Below, piece after piece: positions 22,020 through 55,650 of a stretch of DNA of 64,000 nt. The DNA lies in assembly GCF_902362185.1 (NCBI RefSeq), contig NC_044498.1, positions 48,068,536 to 48,132,535 on the forward strand, written 5' to 3'. Under the pieces are notes generated by a model that searched no databases, was not told the origin of the DNA, and saw only the letters and a list, made by a program, of their open reading frames with translations. Made by a program: the position numbers and the translations under genes. The stretch comes from Chanos chanos. Its lineage: Eukaryota; Chordata; Actinopteri; Gonorynchiformes; Chanidae. Position 1 is the stretch's first letter. Each line of letters starts with the position of its first letter.

Positions 22020-24841
22020 ATGAATGAAACAGAGTTCCAGCTTTCCCTAACTGAATTCTCTTTCGAGAGGCATTTTGACGAAAGGGTTGCCATCGAATGG
22101 ATGCAAGAAAACTGGTGAGTAGATTGATTTTGACCCATGTTAACTACAACAATTTACGAAAGAAATTTTCAATTCACACGTTGCTAAAAGGGAGGGTCCG
22201 CCCATGGTTGCGGATGTAATTACTTAGGTGTATGAACCGTTTGATCTAGAACTATTTGATATTACGTTTTTGAACATGTTTTGCCACTAACTTAAAGCAG
22301 GTTTGTTAGCTGTCTTCTTATTGATCAAAACTCCAGTGAAACTGATATGAGAAATGCCTTGGCTACACAAAAAATATCATTAACGGTTTTGTAATTGCTG
22401 GGTTAGGCCTAGCTGAGTGAACAACACGTTGGATACATCGCCATAAAAAAAACTGCTCTCACTTTTCAGCAACGGCACTTTAACCATGGTTCGTGAGCCA
22501 CAAGTTGTGGCTTTCAACTTACTTGGTCCTTGTAAATAGCGTTGTTAAAACTGGCCATTACGATTTATTATACTGATATTCGGTCATGAGAAGTTCTGAT
22601 ATCTTTCTAACATCAAATATGAAACTAAGTGCATCACCGTTCCGCCCCCCTCTTGTAACAGACTGCATATAGTAAGTAGAAAAAGACAAGTACTGTGCAT
22701 GAACCCGTCTTTGAATAAACCTACTGTACAACTTGAAAGTTTTGCCAACATCGTGGATTTGTCTTCTCAGGAGTAAATCGTTTGTGTTCTGTGGTTTGTA
22801 CGCCGCGTTTGTGTTCGGGGGTCAGCGCTTCATGAGGGAGAGGCCTAAACTTGAGCTGCGTAAACTCCTAGTTCTATGGTCACTCAGTTTGGCCATCTTC
22901 AGGTGAGTACAAACTCTGTTTCACCTCTTGCAGTAATTCTCTCGTGACATACATATTCTCCAGTTCTGGTTAGTGTAATCAGTCAGTCAGACGACTTCTT
23001 TTTTTTTTCTGTTGACCGTCGCAGCGAAGTGCCCACGGTATTTTAAATTCACATGTTTAAGTATTCCCTATATGACAGATGTATAACATTGAGGTGGTAA
23101 TAATTAACATTACCTGTCACAGCTTTCGTTACTGTGTGGTTCCATCTCCATATGAGGGCTTAATTGGAGATTAATCATTCGCAGAAACATTTTCTCTGAA
23201 GATCACAATGGTAAATTGTTAGGATTCATATACGTTGTGAGCCATTGTTTGATGGTTGTCAGGATTTTTGGACAATGGGGTTTTTACTGTGCATTCTTAG
23301 TTTGAATACAGGGTCATCTGAGATCAGTAATTTAGCACATGGGCGTAGTCAAGGAGATGTTTACTCAAAGTTGTAATTTCATTCTTGCACCTGCTATTGT
23401 TCAGCTGAGTGTACCAGACTCCACACAGGCGTATCCCTACAGTCAAGTCAAGTTTTCTGTGAATAAAGGGTGTTGTTTTTCATATAAATCAGTGATAAAG
23501 GTTGGGGAATGTTTACTTTCTGTTAACTTTTATTTCATACACGTTTATTATTCACGACAAAAACATATAAAAAAAAAAAATGGCACTTTTGGCCATGAAT
23601 CCTTGGTTTTATTGTATTCAGCGCTGCTACGAGATGTTCCTATATCTTTTGCTGCTAGGTGCATTTGTTTGTTGTGGAGTCTTGTTTCTGCAACAGGAGG
23701 CGACAGGATTGAGAATTTACGAGTAAAGCAAACTTATTCTTAACAGCTAGTAGTTTTCCACTGATGGCTAGGGGACAGGTTCACATTGTGATTGGTTGAA
23801 GGTTGCCATGCAGACATTCTTAGCAGGTGCATTATTTAGACTCTTGTCTTGGCAGAGATCTTCCCTCAGGGTCACAGTTAAGATGTTGCGTTCGGTGTTA
23901 GGATCTGATGTATGCTGTTTTGAAATCTACCGCTTACTGTTGGAGATCTTGAAAACTCAGAGCTTGTAAGCAATGTTCTGAAGAGATGCTGATTTGATTA
24001 TCTGGATCCCTGTGTTCAAATCGGATATGGTTATCTTGATCTATGCAAAACAGTAAACAATATAAGCACTTGTTTCCTGTAACGTACAAAGACTCTGTCT
24101 ACATGGTTTTTTCCTTTTTAAGTCATTTCTTCCTTATTCGTTTCTAGTATCATCGGTGCGGTAAGGACTGGCTCGTACATGTTCCACGTGCTTAGGACCA
24201 GTGGCTTTAAGCAGTCCGTCTGTGACCAGAGCTTCTACAACGGTCCAGTCAGCAAATTTTGGGCTTGTGCTTTTGTCATGAGCAAGGCTCCAGAACTGGG
24301 TGAGTTAATCGAGTTGCCAAACCGATTTCTTTGTTCCAGATTTGAATCGCTTCTTAGTTGACAGATGGGACCATATCTGAGCACTCACGGATGTGCCCAC
24401 CTCTCCCAAACAGGTGACACGGTGTTCATCGTCCTCCGTAAGCAGCGTCTCATTTTCCTGCACTGGTATCATCACATCACCGTGCTCCTGTACTCCTGGT
24501 ACTCTTACAAAGACCAGGTGGCAGGTGGAGGCTGGTTCATGACCATGAACTTTACCGTCCACGCTCTCATGTACAGTTACTACGCCGCACGGGCGGCAGG
24601 CCTCCGGGTGCCCCGCCCCTGTGCCATGGTCATCACCGCGACCCAGATCGCTCAGATGGCCATGGGTCTGGCAGTGAGTGCCCTGGTCTACAGTTGGATG
24701 CAGGATGGCAATTGCCCATCCTATATTGATAACATCGTGTGGGCGTCTCTCATGTACCTTAGCTACCTGCTGCTGTTCTCCTCGTTCTTCTACGAGTCCT
24801 ACCTGAAACGTTCCAAGAGCAAGGTCTCCAAAACCGACTAA
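22020..24841 (+). CDS. elovl6l: ELOVL6-like very long chain fatty acid elongase
   Basis: Four exons: 22020-22114, 22771-22902, 24148-24299, 24414-24841, joining in frame to 268 residues (human ELOVL6 265). ELOVL proteins are multipass ER membrane enzymes that condense malonyl-CoA with fatty acyl-CoA; ELOVL6 types prefer C12-C16 saturated and monounsaturated substrates. The catalytic histidine box HWYHH is at 143-147, followed by the ELOVL6-like [13 protein letters not shown] and GGWFMTMN blocks. [18 protein letters not shown] is also close to ELOVL6. The lysine-rich tail ends KVSKTD and may serve ER retention. The setting matches the human chromosome 10 block where ELOVL3 lies, so this may be an ELOVL3-position gene with ELOVL6-like sequence; the symbol is therefore less sure than the family. 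Confidence 0.9.
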
Positions 24842-26848
24842 ACGCAGCTGTTGTGTGTCTCCTTGCCCAGGAAACGGTCTAGTGTTGTCTGACCTCCTGG
24901 TTTGACATTAATATTGTCTCTTTTGCTCTACAGGTGTCATTATCGATATATATGTAAATAGTAAATCGGCTTAAATTTATTACTGTAACTCAACTGATTT
25001 ATGGCCAAACATAAGCTTCTTGAAGGGCTGTTGCGGTGCTTATGTTTTTAAAATGTGTTTACTAAGAGTGTTTCACCTGCCCCGTATCGGTTCATCATGA
25101 AGTGACTTTCAGAAAAGGAAGACACAGAATTGAATGCTTGGGGGTATGTGTCATATCTGTGGAATGTAGGTATGTAACATTTTTATCGATGGAAATTTAT
25201 TTTGTTTCATTTCATTTCTTTAGACCCCCGTCACTCCCTTGTTTTTAAACTGATTTAAAATGCAAAAGTTCTGTACTTTGAGCATGTTTGGGTTGCTGTC
25301 ATTTGCCTGTAACTTTATTTTTGTCGTGTACTTGCACCTGTCCTTTAAAGCTCTCACTCCCACATGGGTGGCCTCTTATCTTGGTAGGATGATGATGATG
25401 ATGTCACATAGTAGTATGTCTGTATTACACAGGAGTTAAGATGATGACACTGTAGAAATTTCCGGAAGTGTCACGGGTGTCACCAACAGGTCTAACCGGT
25501 TTTCAGTTTGTGGAAGGCACGGAGCTGCATGGTTAAGGCCAATCCCATTTCTTCTCATTCATTCTTCACATTTGTTTTGCCTCTTACGTCAGCAGTTTTG
25601 AGAAGGTCACCAAGCCCCAGCCTGACTAATTGGGCTAGATTGTTGGACTTAATTAAGGTTCCGCCTGTTTTTATAACAATAATAGGTGATTTTTTTTTGG
25701 GTTTTCAGATTTTGTCTCCTGAGGAGTGGTTAAAGAATTTACTGTCTGAAGTACTATATGTACACGTCATCTTAGTGTGTCTTGGTTCTCCTTGAACTTT
25801 TTGGTCTCCCAACAGATGTATTTGCTATATCTTTTTGACTGACAAGGAGGAAAAATACGTCAGCTGATTTAGTTCTTTCCCGATTATGTCTTAGGTGTTA
25901 GGGGTTTTGGTTCATGCTTTCACTTTTTCCCTCTTTTTTTTTTTTTTTATTATTTTTTAAATTTTTTTTTTACTGTCTCTACCTCATTTTGTAATGATTC
26001 TCATATGCAGTAGATCTAATGTTATGTTAGTCTTTGAAAATCCAAAGAGACAGGGTTGAACGGATATCAGATATACGGGACAACGTCCTTCCTATTTGTT
26101 TGAGATAATTGCTGCTATTACCATTTTGTGAAGCCCCTTTTCCTGGTGAGATGCGCGTCGATTTTTAAGGCAGCACATTCTCATTATGCCTGTGTTCCAA
26201 ACGACTTGTTTATTTATTGTAATTTATTTATTCTATGCCAATGGAAAGCATGATGACGTGTTTTGTCTTTGCCGTGTTCAAAAATTTGCGCTGATTTTCT
26301 TTTGTTATGTATAAACATGAGGGGGAAATGATGTCTAAGTAACTTTTCCCAGGTTGGCCATACAACTTCTGGAAACAAGTTACATTCAGGTTTGAATTGA
26401 GTTGTTTAAGAATCAACATTCAACAGTAGGAGAACACGTCTGAATTTTCTGTTTAAAAACATTGTATTGTTTTATACTGAATTGTAGTCATGACTAAGCA
26501 ACAATTCAGTTTTGTATATAGAAAAAAAGTTTAAAAGAACATATGTTAAAAAAAAACCCCAAAAAAACCCAAATCCCAATATCCTTAGTATTAGTAGTAT
26601 TAAAGCCACTGTCTGTGTATTACTTATATTTTGAGATTAGTCTCTGTCCTCAAAACATACAAATTACTTGTTGGCTTTGTTTTAGAGAAAAAGCCCAATG
26701 GAAAATGTAGTGCCAAAGTGTGCCCAAGCACACGGGCTGTATTTTAATGCTGACCAATATCTTGACTGCAACAAATTATGAAAATGTGAAGGATTTGGAC
26801 ATGCATTGTGTTAGATGTGTATTTTTAATAGGATATACTACAAATAAA
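24842..26848 (+). other. elovl6l: Probable long 3'UTR of the elongase gene
   Basis: About 2 kb of AT-rich sequence without coding signs, ending in AATAAA at 26843-26848 within CTACAAATAAAGTTG. Mammalian ELOVL6 also has a long 3'UTR. A GATGAT repeat lies near 25388-25401. The open frames inside have no recognisable content. Confidence 0.5.
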
Positions 26849-27396
26849 GTTGTCTCTCTTTCATATGATGTTTTAATAAGTCCAGTTATTTGAGTTCGAC
26901 ATTCATTTGACACCTGGCTAATTTAGGACCAGCATGTTGACACTATTGCTTTGTGAACTGCTTTTAAATCAGGCAGTGTGAATGAGAAAAAAAGACCACA
27001 AAAGTGTTGTTTACTTTAACCATGAATTTTCGTAGACAAGAACATGTACGCAGGATTTTTTTATTAATTCAAGATATGAAAATATACCAGTCATCCTAAA
27101 GGATAAAGTCACGTTTTTGACAATACTATGAAAAATACACTGGTTGGTGTAGGCACTCTGACTTAAGGAGGATATAAGATGAGAATAGAAAAATACAGCA
27201 CTGTTATATCTGACACAACGTGAGTGTATGAAATATATGCTAAATATCTCTTCTTTATGTATACGTTTTTTATTTCCAAGATATCTGAATATCAGAAGCC
27301 CTCAGGGTGGGGCTAGGAGATTCTTAAATGATCAGATATTAAAAATACGTTGGCACACTTGATGTGTGAATGTAAACTGAAAGACTCGACAGCTTC
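26849..27396. other. Convergent spacer between the elongase and aifm2
   Basis: About 550 bases. TTTATT at 27269-27274 is AATAAA on the minus strand, 123 bases past the aifm2 stop codon, and is a good candidate for the aifm2 poly(A) signal. Nothing else was recognised. Confidence 0.5.
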
Positions 27397-30300
27397 TTAA
27401 CTGGGCGCTGACTGTCCCATATCCCTCCAACTCTTCCAGAGCAGTAGCCCCTTGCTCTTCCCTTGGGTGACTAGGAACCGGGGCAGTTTATAGCCATTGA
27501 ATTGGCCGACCCCATCATCTCGTCCCATGGCCAGCAGCATGGTGACGTTCCCTTTTGGGAGAGAGAATAAACAAACGGCGTCATGACGACGCGTAACTAA
27601 ATGATGTTGCTGTACTGTGACGTCGCTATGGCGATATCAGAATGGTCCTCATTGAAAGAAAGTGTCTAGCGGCGTGGCCCTTCGCTTGATTTACCTGGGC
27701 GATATGATGTCAACGGTTTTCCAGACAGGTTATTAATGATGTTGGTGGCAGCTACACCCCCGTGAAGCCCTGCGTGGTACGCCATCTTCGGCTCCTTGAT
27801 GTTAGCACAGTCTCCGACGGCGTATACATTTTGAAAACCCGTGACCTGCAAGTGCTCGTTCACGTTCAAGGATCCATCCTCTGCCAAGCACTCGCCTAAA
27901 ACATGAGCCATGACACGCACACACACACACACACAGACACAGACAAACAGAGAACAGGGATGCAGGGAGGAGGCATTTGAGATTAAGATGATAACCATAG
28001 CTACAGCATTGTTCTACACATACTTCATGTCCGCAGAACTTTCAAAAACACTCGTAAATCGTAGTTAAGGTTGCATAGGTAATGCTGAGTGCACAAGTGT
28101 AAATACACGTCATGTTTGGATGTAAACCAGTTAAACCAGTCAAACCAGGAGTGCACCACAGGCGTCTCCTTGGAGGCTCGAAACGTGTCTGTACTCCATA
28201 AACACTGAACGTGCAAATATTCAGGGCAGGGTTACAGTAAGTTCGTGAACAAATTCATCTGATGCAAGTACAGAATTTAAACTCAAACTGAACTGTACGA
28301 AAAAAAAAAACCCAAACAAACAGTGGAAATACTGTAGACTCAGAATTGAAGTGGAATTAGAGGAAGATGAATTCACTGAAATTTAATGTAAACCCTCTAT
28401 ATGTGGACTAGACACAGATCTCAGACTTTGAACACAGTTTAGCTATTTTTTATATCTGGATGAAACTTTAAAAAATCCAATTAAATGCAATGCTCTGCAA
28501 ACTGAGAAAAATATATTTCTGAACATAGTCTCCAGAAAGTGACAACTATAATGCAAACTTAGTAATTAACATTAATTATTATCATGAAAGGCAGGGGTTT
28601 TAGAAATTAGCCCTTATTGAAAAAAAATGTTTTAACTCATTGAATTAAATGTAATATTTTTTAAATAAAATATTTTTTTATGATCCATTATTCATTCATT
28701 TTCACTAAAATGTTCAGTAGTTGCAGGTAGCATGTCTTGTGTTTATGGAAATATATGTAATTTAATTCTCATTATTGTAATTCCAATTCAAGTCCAAGTT
28801 TACATCTTCAAAACTCCAAGATTTGTAATTCAGTTAATCATCAACTCTAAATTTGATTCAGAACTGATCTCGGCTCTAATTCATGAGATGTTCAAATGTT
28901 AGGAATTCAGCAGACCTGCTTTTATTTGGAAAATGCGATGCAGAACAAAAATGACACTTACGAGCTCAGATATTTTGAGAGCAAGAGTTCTAGATGACTA
29001 GACAGGAAAGCATTCCAGAGATGTCTAAGTTGCACTTACAGAGACAGACACATCTAAGGTACAACAGCTCTCCCTTGTGGAGGAGATAAGAGCACTAACA
29101 CCTTGATTTATACCGGGATTATTACTCTTATATCCACACACACACACACACACACACACTTACCGCTAAGAGAAGAGCTGTATGCAGTGGAGTTGATCTT
29201 ATTCCCTGTGCAGCAGATGACAAGATCAGCAGTAATCTCTGTGTCTTTATCTGTTTTGATCACAATGTCTTTCCTAGTCACGTTGAGCTCCAGATCATTG
29301 AGATTTGTCACTTTCTGCTCTAGACCCAGAGAGAAAATGTATGCAGTGAGGACAAAGAATAGGTGAAAGGGAAAGAGAAGTAAACACATTCATAGAAAAA
29401 GTGACAGCAGAATGATTGCGCAATGAAACACACTGTATGAAATGCAACTGCTGCAATATGACTATACTCACTGGGCCAAAGGCAGATGTCTTCCCTAAAG
29501 TGCTTATTGTATGCAAAAGGTCATTTGTGGTCATGTGAAATTCATCAGTATGTCAAGCATTACCTAGCAACAGCTCCACACCCTTCTGCAGCAACACTTC
29601 TTTGGCCTGTTCTCTTACACTTGGTAGTAGCTCAGGGTCAGCTAACACATTGCGTGAGTGGATTAAAATCACCTAATTTAGATAAATTACAATGGGGTTT
29701 GTGTGTAGTCAGTACATCATTAAGTGCAGACATACTACGATTAACCAACCAGAACATTTTAAAAATGATGTATTCTGTCATGTTGGGTCAAGTTTCTGTA
29801 ACTGTCTAAGAGGTCAGTTACCTTCTTATCTGGAAACTCAGTTTTGATTTCAGCAGCCATCTCTACCCCAGTGGATCCCCCACCGACCACAAGCACTGTT
29901 CCAGCAGCCTGGACCTTAGACATTAGATTGGAATGTAAATGAACTAGGAAAAAATGCTTTCCTGTTTTCCCAAGATAAATTTGTCGCAATGATAAAATCA
30001 CATTCACGTTGCAGCTCCGCTGTACTTGTCGCTTAAAAGAAATCTCTAAGAGTTTCTCCTCCATCATACCTCTTTTACAAACTCCTCATACTTCTCGATG
30101 GCTGTCTGGTAAGAAGCCAGCGTGTTGTATTTGCCTGGGAAAGGTCCATCAGTCCCAGTGCACAGGATGAGATGTGAATAGTGGACTTCCTGAATTCAAA
30201 CAGTGGAGAAAATTTCACCTCTTATTGAGGTAATGTCTCGTGAACTCAATACCACAGCTACAACATTATTATGTTACATTAGCATACAGATATAGTGTAC

Positions 30301-30728
30301 TATACCTTTCCATCCTCCAGCACAACTATCTGGGCAGATGTGTCCACACGTGCAACTCGGCCCTGAAGAAAACTGTCCCCAAAAGTTTCTCGAAAGGGAA
30401 TGAACGTTTGTTTGGCGAAACCTGGATATTGTTAAAACAAGAAATCCCACTTGGTTGCTGTAGTAGACTGAAATATGCACATTTGACTTTGTTCACCATA
30501 GACTATTGTTTAGTTTTCTGAAGAAGGAACATAATACTTTTGACATTGCTTACCACTCTGAACTGAGGCCCTCAGAGAAGCAACGTTGTGATGGAAGGCA
30601 TCTCGGAGATCAATGATAGTAAAGGGAACTCGGTAATATTTAAGCTGCTGCGCAGCAGCGATTCCACCAAAACCACCCCCGACTATCACGACGTGGACAC
30701 CATCATCAATTGACAAACTGCCACCCAT
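27397..30728 (-). CDS. aifm2: Ferroptosis suppressor protein 1 (AIFM2/FSP1), NAD(P)H:quinone oxidoreductase
   Basis: Eight coding exons, read downward: 30728-30554, 30421-30306, 30189-30070, 29914-29822, 29672-29564, 29319-29164, 27895-27695, 27551-27397. They join in phase to 374 residues (human 373). FSP1 uses NAD(P)H to reduce coenzyme Q and vitamin K at membranes, blocking lipid peroxidation and ferroptosis. The N-terminus MGGSLS fits the N-myristoylation pattern that anchors the human protein. The FAD-binding motif VIVGGGFGG is at 15-22, the NAD(P)H-binding motif [10 protein letters not shown] at 146-155, and the FAD-contacting block [10 protein letters not shown] around Asp285. The exon at 29319 uses the acceptor GGTCTAG; the nearby GAGCAG would break phase. 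A 1.27-kb intron (27896-29163) carries CA repeats next to both ends. Convergent with the elongase, divergent from ninl. Confidence 0.96.
27917..27941. repeat. Short CA repeat beside an aifm2 exon
   Basis: (CA)n-like tract 22 bases beyond the acceptor side of the aifm2 exon 27895-27695; on the sense strand it is a GT tract upstream of the acceptor. A second CA tract at 29137-29160 abuts the donor of the preceding exon. Confidence 0.9.
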
Positions 30729-32661
30729 GGCTCTTCATTTAAAAATAAAAAAGTGCGTTCTGTCATGCACAAAGTCATGCTAACAAACTACAGAAGTAGA
30801 GAAACGAAATTGGAAATAGAAATTTCGTAACATGGGAATTCAGGCTCGCGTTTAAAGGGATAAAACTGTGTGAGAGTCATGCGAGTCAAAGTTCTGATAC
30901 CCTGCACTTCTATTATTCTCATGCAGTAATGAATACTGTAGGCATAATGTTCATACAGATTATTTTTAATACATATCCCTACCCGCGATGGCAGAGTGAC
31001 ACAGCAGAAATAAAGGTTATCGCTTAACTACTGCGAATGATGAGCCCTTGTATCACCTCACAAATATAACTCTGTCTTAAGATTCGAGAGAAGCTACGAG
31101 ACCCCCTCGTATAAGTCATTATCTAGCCAACATTTGAGAGGACTAATCATCAACTGCACATGTAAAATATTAGACACTTACCCCAGGGCAGATGAAATTA
31201 CAAAAGAAACTGTGCCTAAAATTCACGTATTCGCACGTTAGTGACTTTAGTAACACTCACAGCCAAAACATTGTATACATTATCGTGTGATTCTTCTGTT
31301 TGCATTAATCATAGGCTAGAGATGTGGGCAGAGAAAATGTATCTCTTCATCGATTGGTTCGTATGTTTGAGTGGGCGTGTCCTACTGCTTGCAGTTAGTT
31401 GAAGATTAGCTGTGTGGCTAAGGAAGTCACGAAAGCAATAGTGCTTGTTACGAAACTCTTTTATAGTACCGTTACTGGATATTATGGTCACATTTGAAAA
31501 GTATTAGATACCTAGACTAAGTATTTTCGAAGAGTATATGATATTTATGTTTAATAGCATGACTAAACCATGGCACAGAGCTCGATACTTGTCAATTTTC
31601 GGCCCTTATTATTCCTGAACTACGTATACAAGAAACTTAAACCCCACGTAGCTGATTTCTCCTACAATGTACCGTAGCATATGTATCTCACTCTTTGCCT
31701 GCCCTATCAGGATTTATCCAGCACTTCATCCAATGAAAGAATAGCCCTTCAAAATACCCTTGGGGTAATGTATTAATGGTTAATTAAATTAACTTAAATT
31801 AAATATTTAAGTCGTTCTTGCCTCTACTGGTGTACTATCAAAACTGTGGTATATTGCTCAGGGCTTCACTATGTAAAACGTAATTATACTTGACGGTTGT
31901 TATATAGTAATAATAGCCTATGATCCGAATAATAGTTTCAGCGCAAATTTTAGGGGATATGAGTCGAAATGAACAAATCAGGAACTTTATAATTTCAATA
32001 CTAGGCTATAAAAAGCATTGACAAGCTGCTCTTGACTCATACGCTGATCTTTCATTCAGGTAAGGGGTCGGTTACAGCAAATGCGGAGTCATCGTGGCAC
32101 AGCTTCCGTTCTAATGTCGTCGATCCGGTTTATAAATATTTTATCTCCATATTGCATGATCTGTTAAAACCAGCCTCAATAAGGAAGCGAACGGAATATT
32201 TGTGATATCGAAATGTGAAGAAAGGACATTATGTCAGCCGTATGTGTGAAACCAGTGAAGAGTTGAATCACAGCAGCATTGCAATTTAGGTCACCACAAC
32301 GTAGTAATTTATGGGAATTTGTGTTTTCCAGGCACTTACAGAGTAGGTCCACCTATTTAATATTTACTTAATAAATACAGTCAACATTCTCGAAGAGCAA
32401 ATAAGATCTACTTTTCCACAGTAGATATTGTGGGGGGTGAAGTTGTGTCTGTAAAAGAACAGTGGGCACAACATTGACATGCAGAGCCTGCTACGGTTGC
32501 ACCCAGTAGACCCTGTCTTCACAGTGCTTTATTCAGAGGTGGAGGGGATTGGGCACAGTCTTAAAATCTGAAAGATTTGGTGATTTGTTGCGGAGATTGA
32601 GCTGATTTGGGAACAATGATGTCTCAGTGAAGGAGCAGAAACTGAGTAGGAGCCAAAAAAG

Positions 32662-32696
<35 letters not shown>

Positions 32697-33880
32697 CACA
32701 TGCACGCACACCTAACTTTCATCCCATAAGAGGTTTTTAAGAGTCACAGATACAGTTAAACATCTGAGCCCTTTCCCAAGAGAAATGGAATTTATGAAAA
32801 AGCAAGCATCATGAGGTTATAATAATATTTTTTTAAAAATCTGTGGAAGACCAAGAACTACTGGAGGGATACATTTGTAAACCAACAGAAATTCTGAGGA
32901 TGTTTCAAAGTTCAACAGGTCAAGAATAGATCAAGCGATAAACCAAAGTGAGCAAGAGACTAGATGACATTTTAAGGGGAAGAAGGTGCCAAGAGAGGAA
33001 TGCGCGTGTGCCCGTGAGTGGTGTGGTTAGGCCAGCCAAGAAAAACAGCATCTCACTGGCATTGTGGCTTTCCTGCAAGAGCAGGCGAACAGGTCAACCA
33101 AGACCCTAACACCCTGCAGGAGGGCACTTAAGCCTAAGACATTATTACACATGACTGCAGAACAGGAGGAAAGAGTGTCATCAGATTTCTCTCTATAACC
33201 CTTACCAATCTGAAGCAGGAGAATGAGAACGGGGCACTTTAAGAAAGCTGCAGTAGAGCAGTGCTTTCTAAGAGCCTGGGAAGTAATGTTCAGGCTGGAA
33301 GAAACAGAACAATCCAGGGGACAGAGGCCCTATACCAAGGGCTACAGGGAAGTCACTCTGTCTCCAAGATAGGAAGCTCTGCATGACCCATTTAGGATAC
33401 TTCTTTGAAAAATACCAAAATGAAATGCTTTGTTGGTGAGCCCACATGGCAGAATTATCCAGAATATGGGCGGCAGCATGATCTACATCAGATCAAACAT
33501 TACTCGTAAAGACTGATTATTGATCATTCTGATTGCTGGTTGTATTTAGTCTATAGTGATTTTTTCTCTCAGGAGAAGAAACAAATTAACAAGTAAGGGT
33601 GGCCACCTAAGAGGAGGAACAGAAAAGTAATTAAGATTTTTTAAAATTCTTCATCTATATTCATTATTGTTGGATTAATAATCTGGACGTGATCTGATAT
33701 GTACATTACACTAAATGGAAAGTTACCCACTAAATGGGCTGCTAAAACCGACCGCCTGACCACTAGGGGCTGCAAACATCGACTCCATTTCCCATATCCG
33801 AGCATCACTGGACGATCGACTGTCCCTGGTTCGGCATCCTTGCTCTTGGTACCTCCCCGTACCAGCTACTGTGATGGTTA
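30729..33880. other. aifm2 upstream region and unclassified intergenic DNA
   Basis: 30729-31300 should contain the aifm2 leader and promoter; an acceptor-like AAG just before the start codon suggests a non-coding first exon. 31300-32450 is AT-rich without recognised features. 32660-32710 is a CA repeat. 32700-33560 is purine-rich and looks unlike its flanks, possibly an old transposon copy, but no terminal repeats or open frame were seen. No coding exon was recognised. Confidence 0.4.

Positions 33881-55650
<21,770 letters not shown>

Noticed and set aside
23339-23743. 134-codon open frame in elongase intron 2
   Set aside because: Within an intron, no family resemblance, ends in arbitrary sequence.
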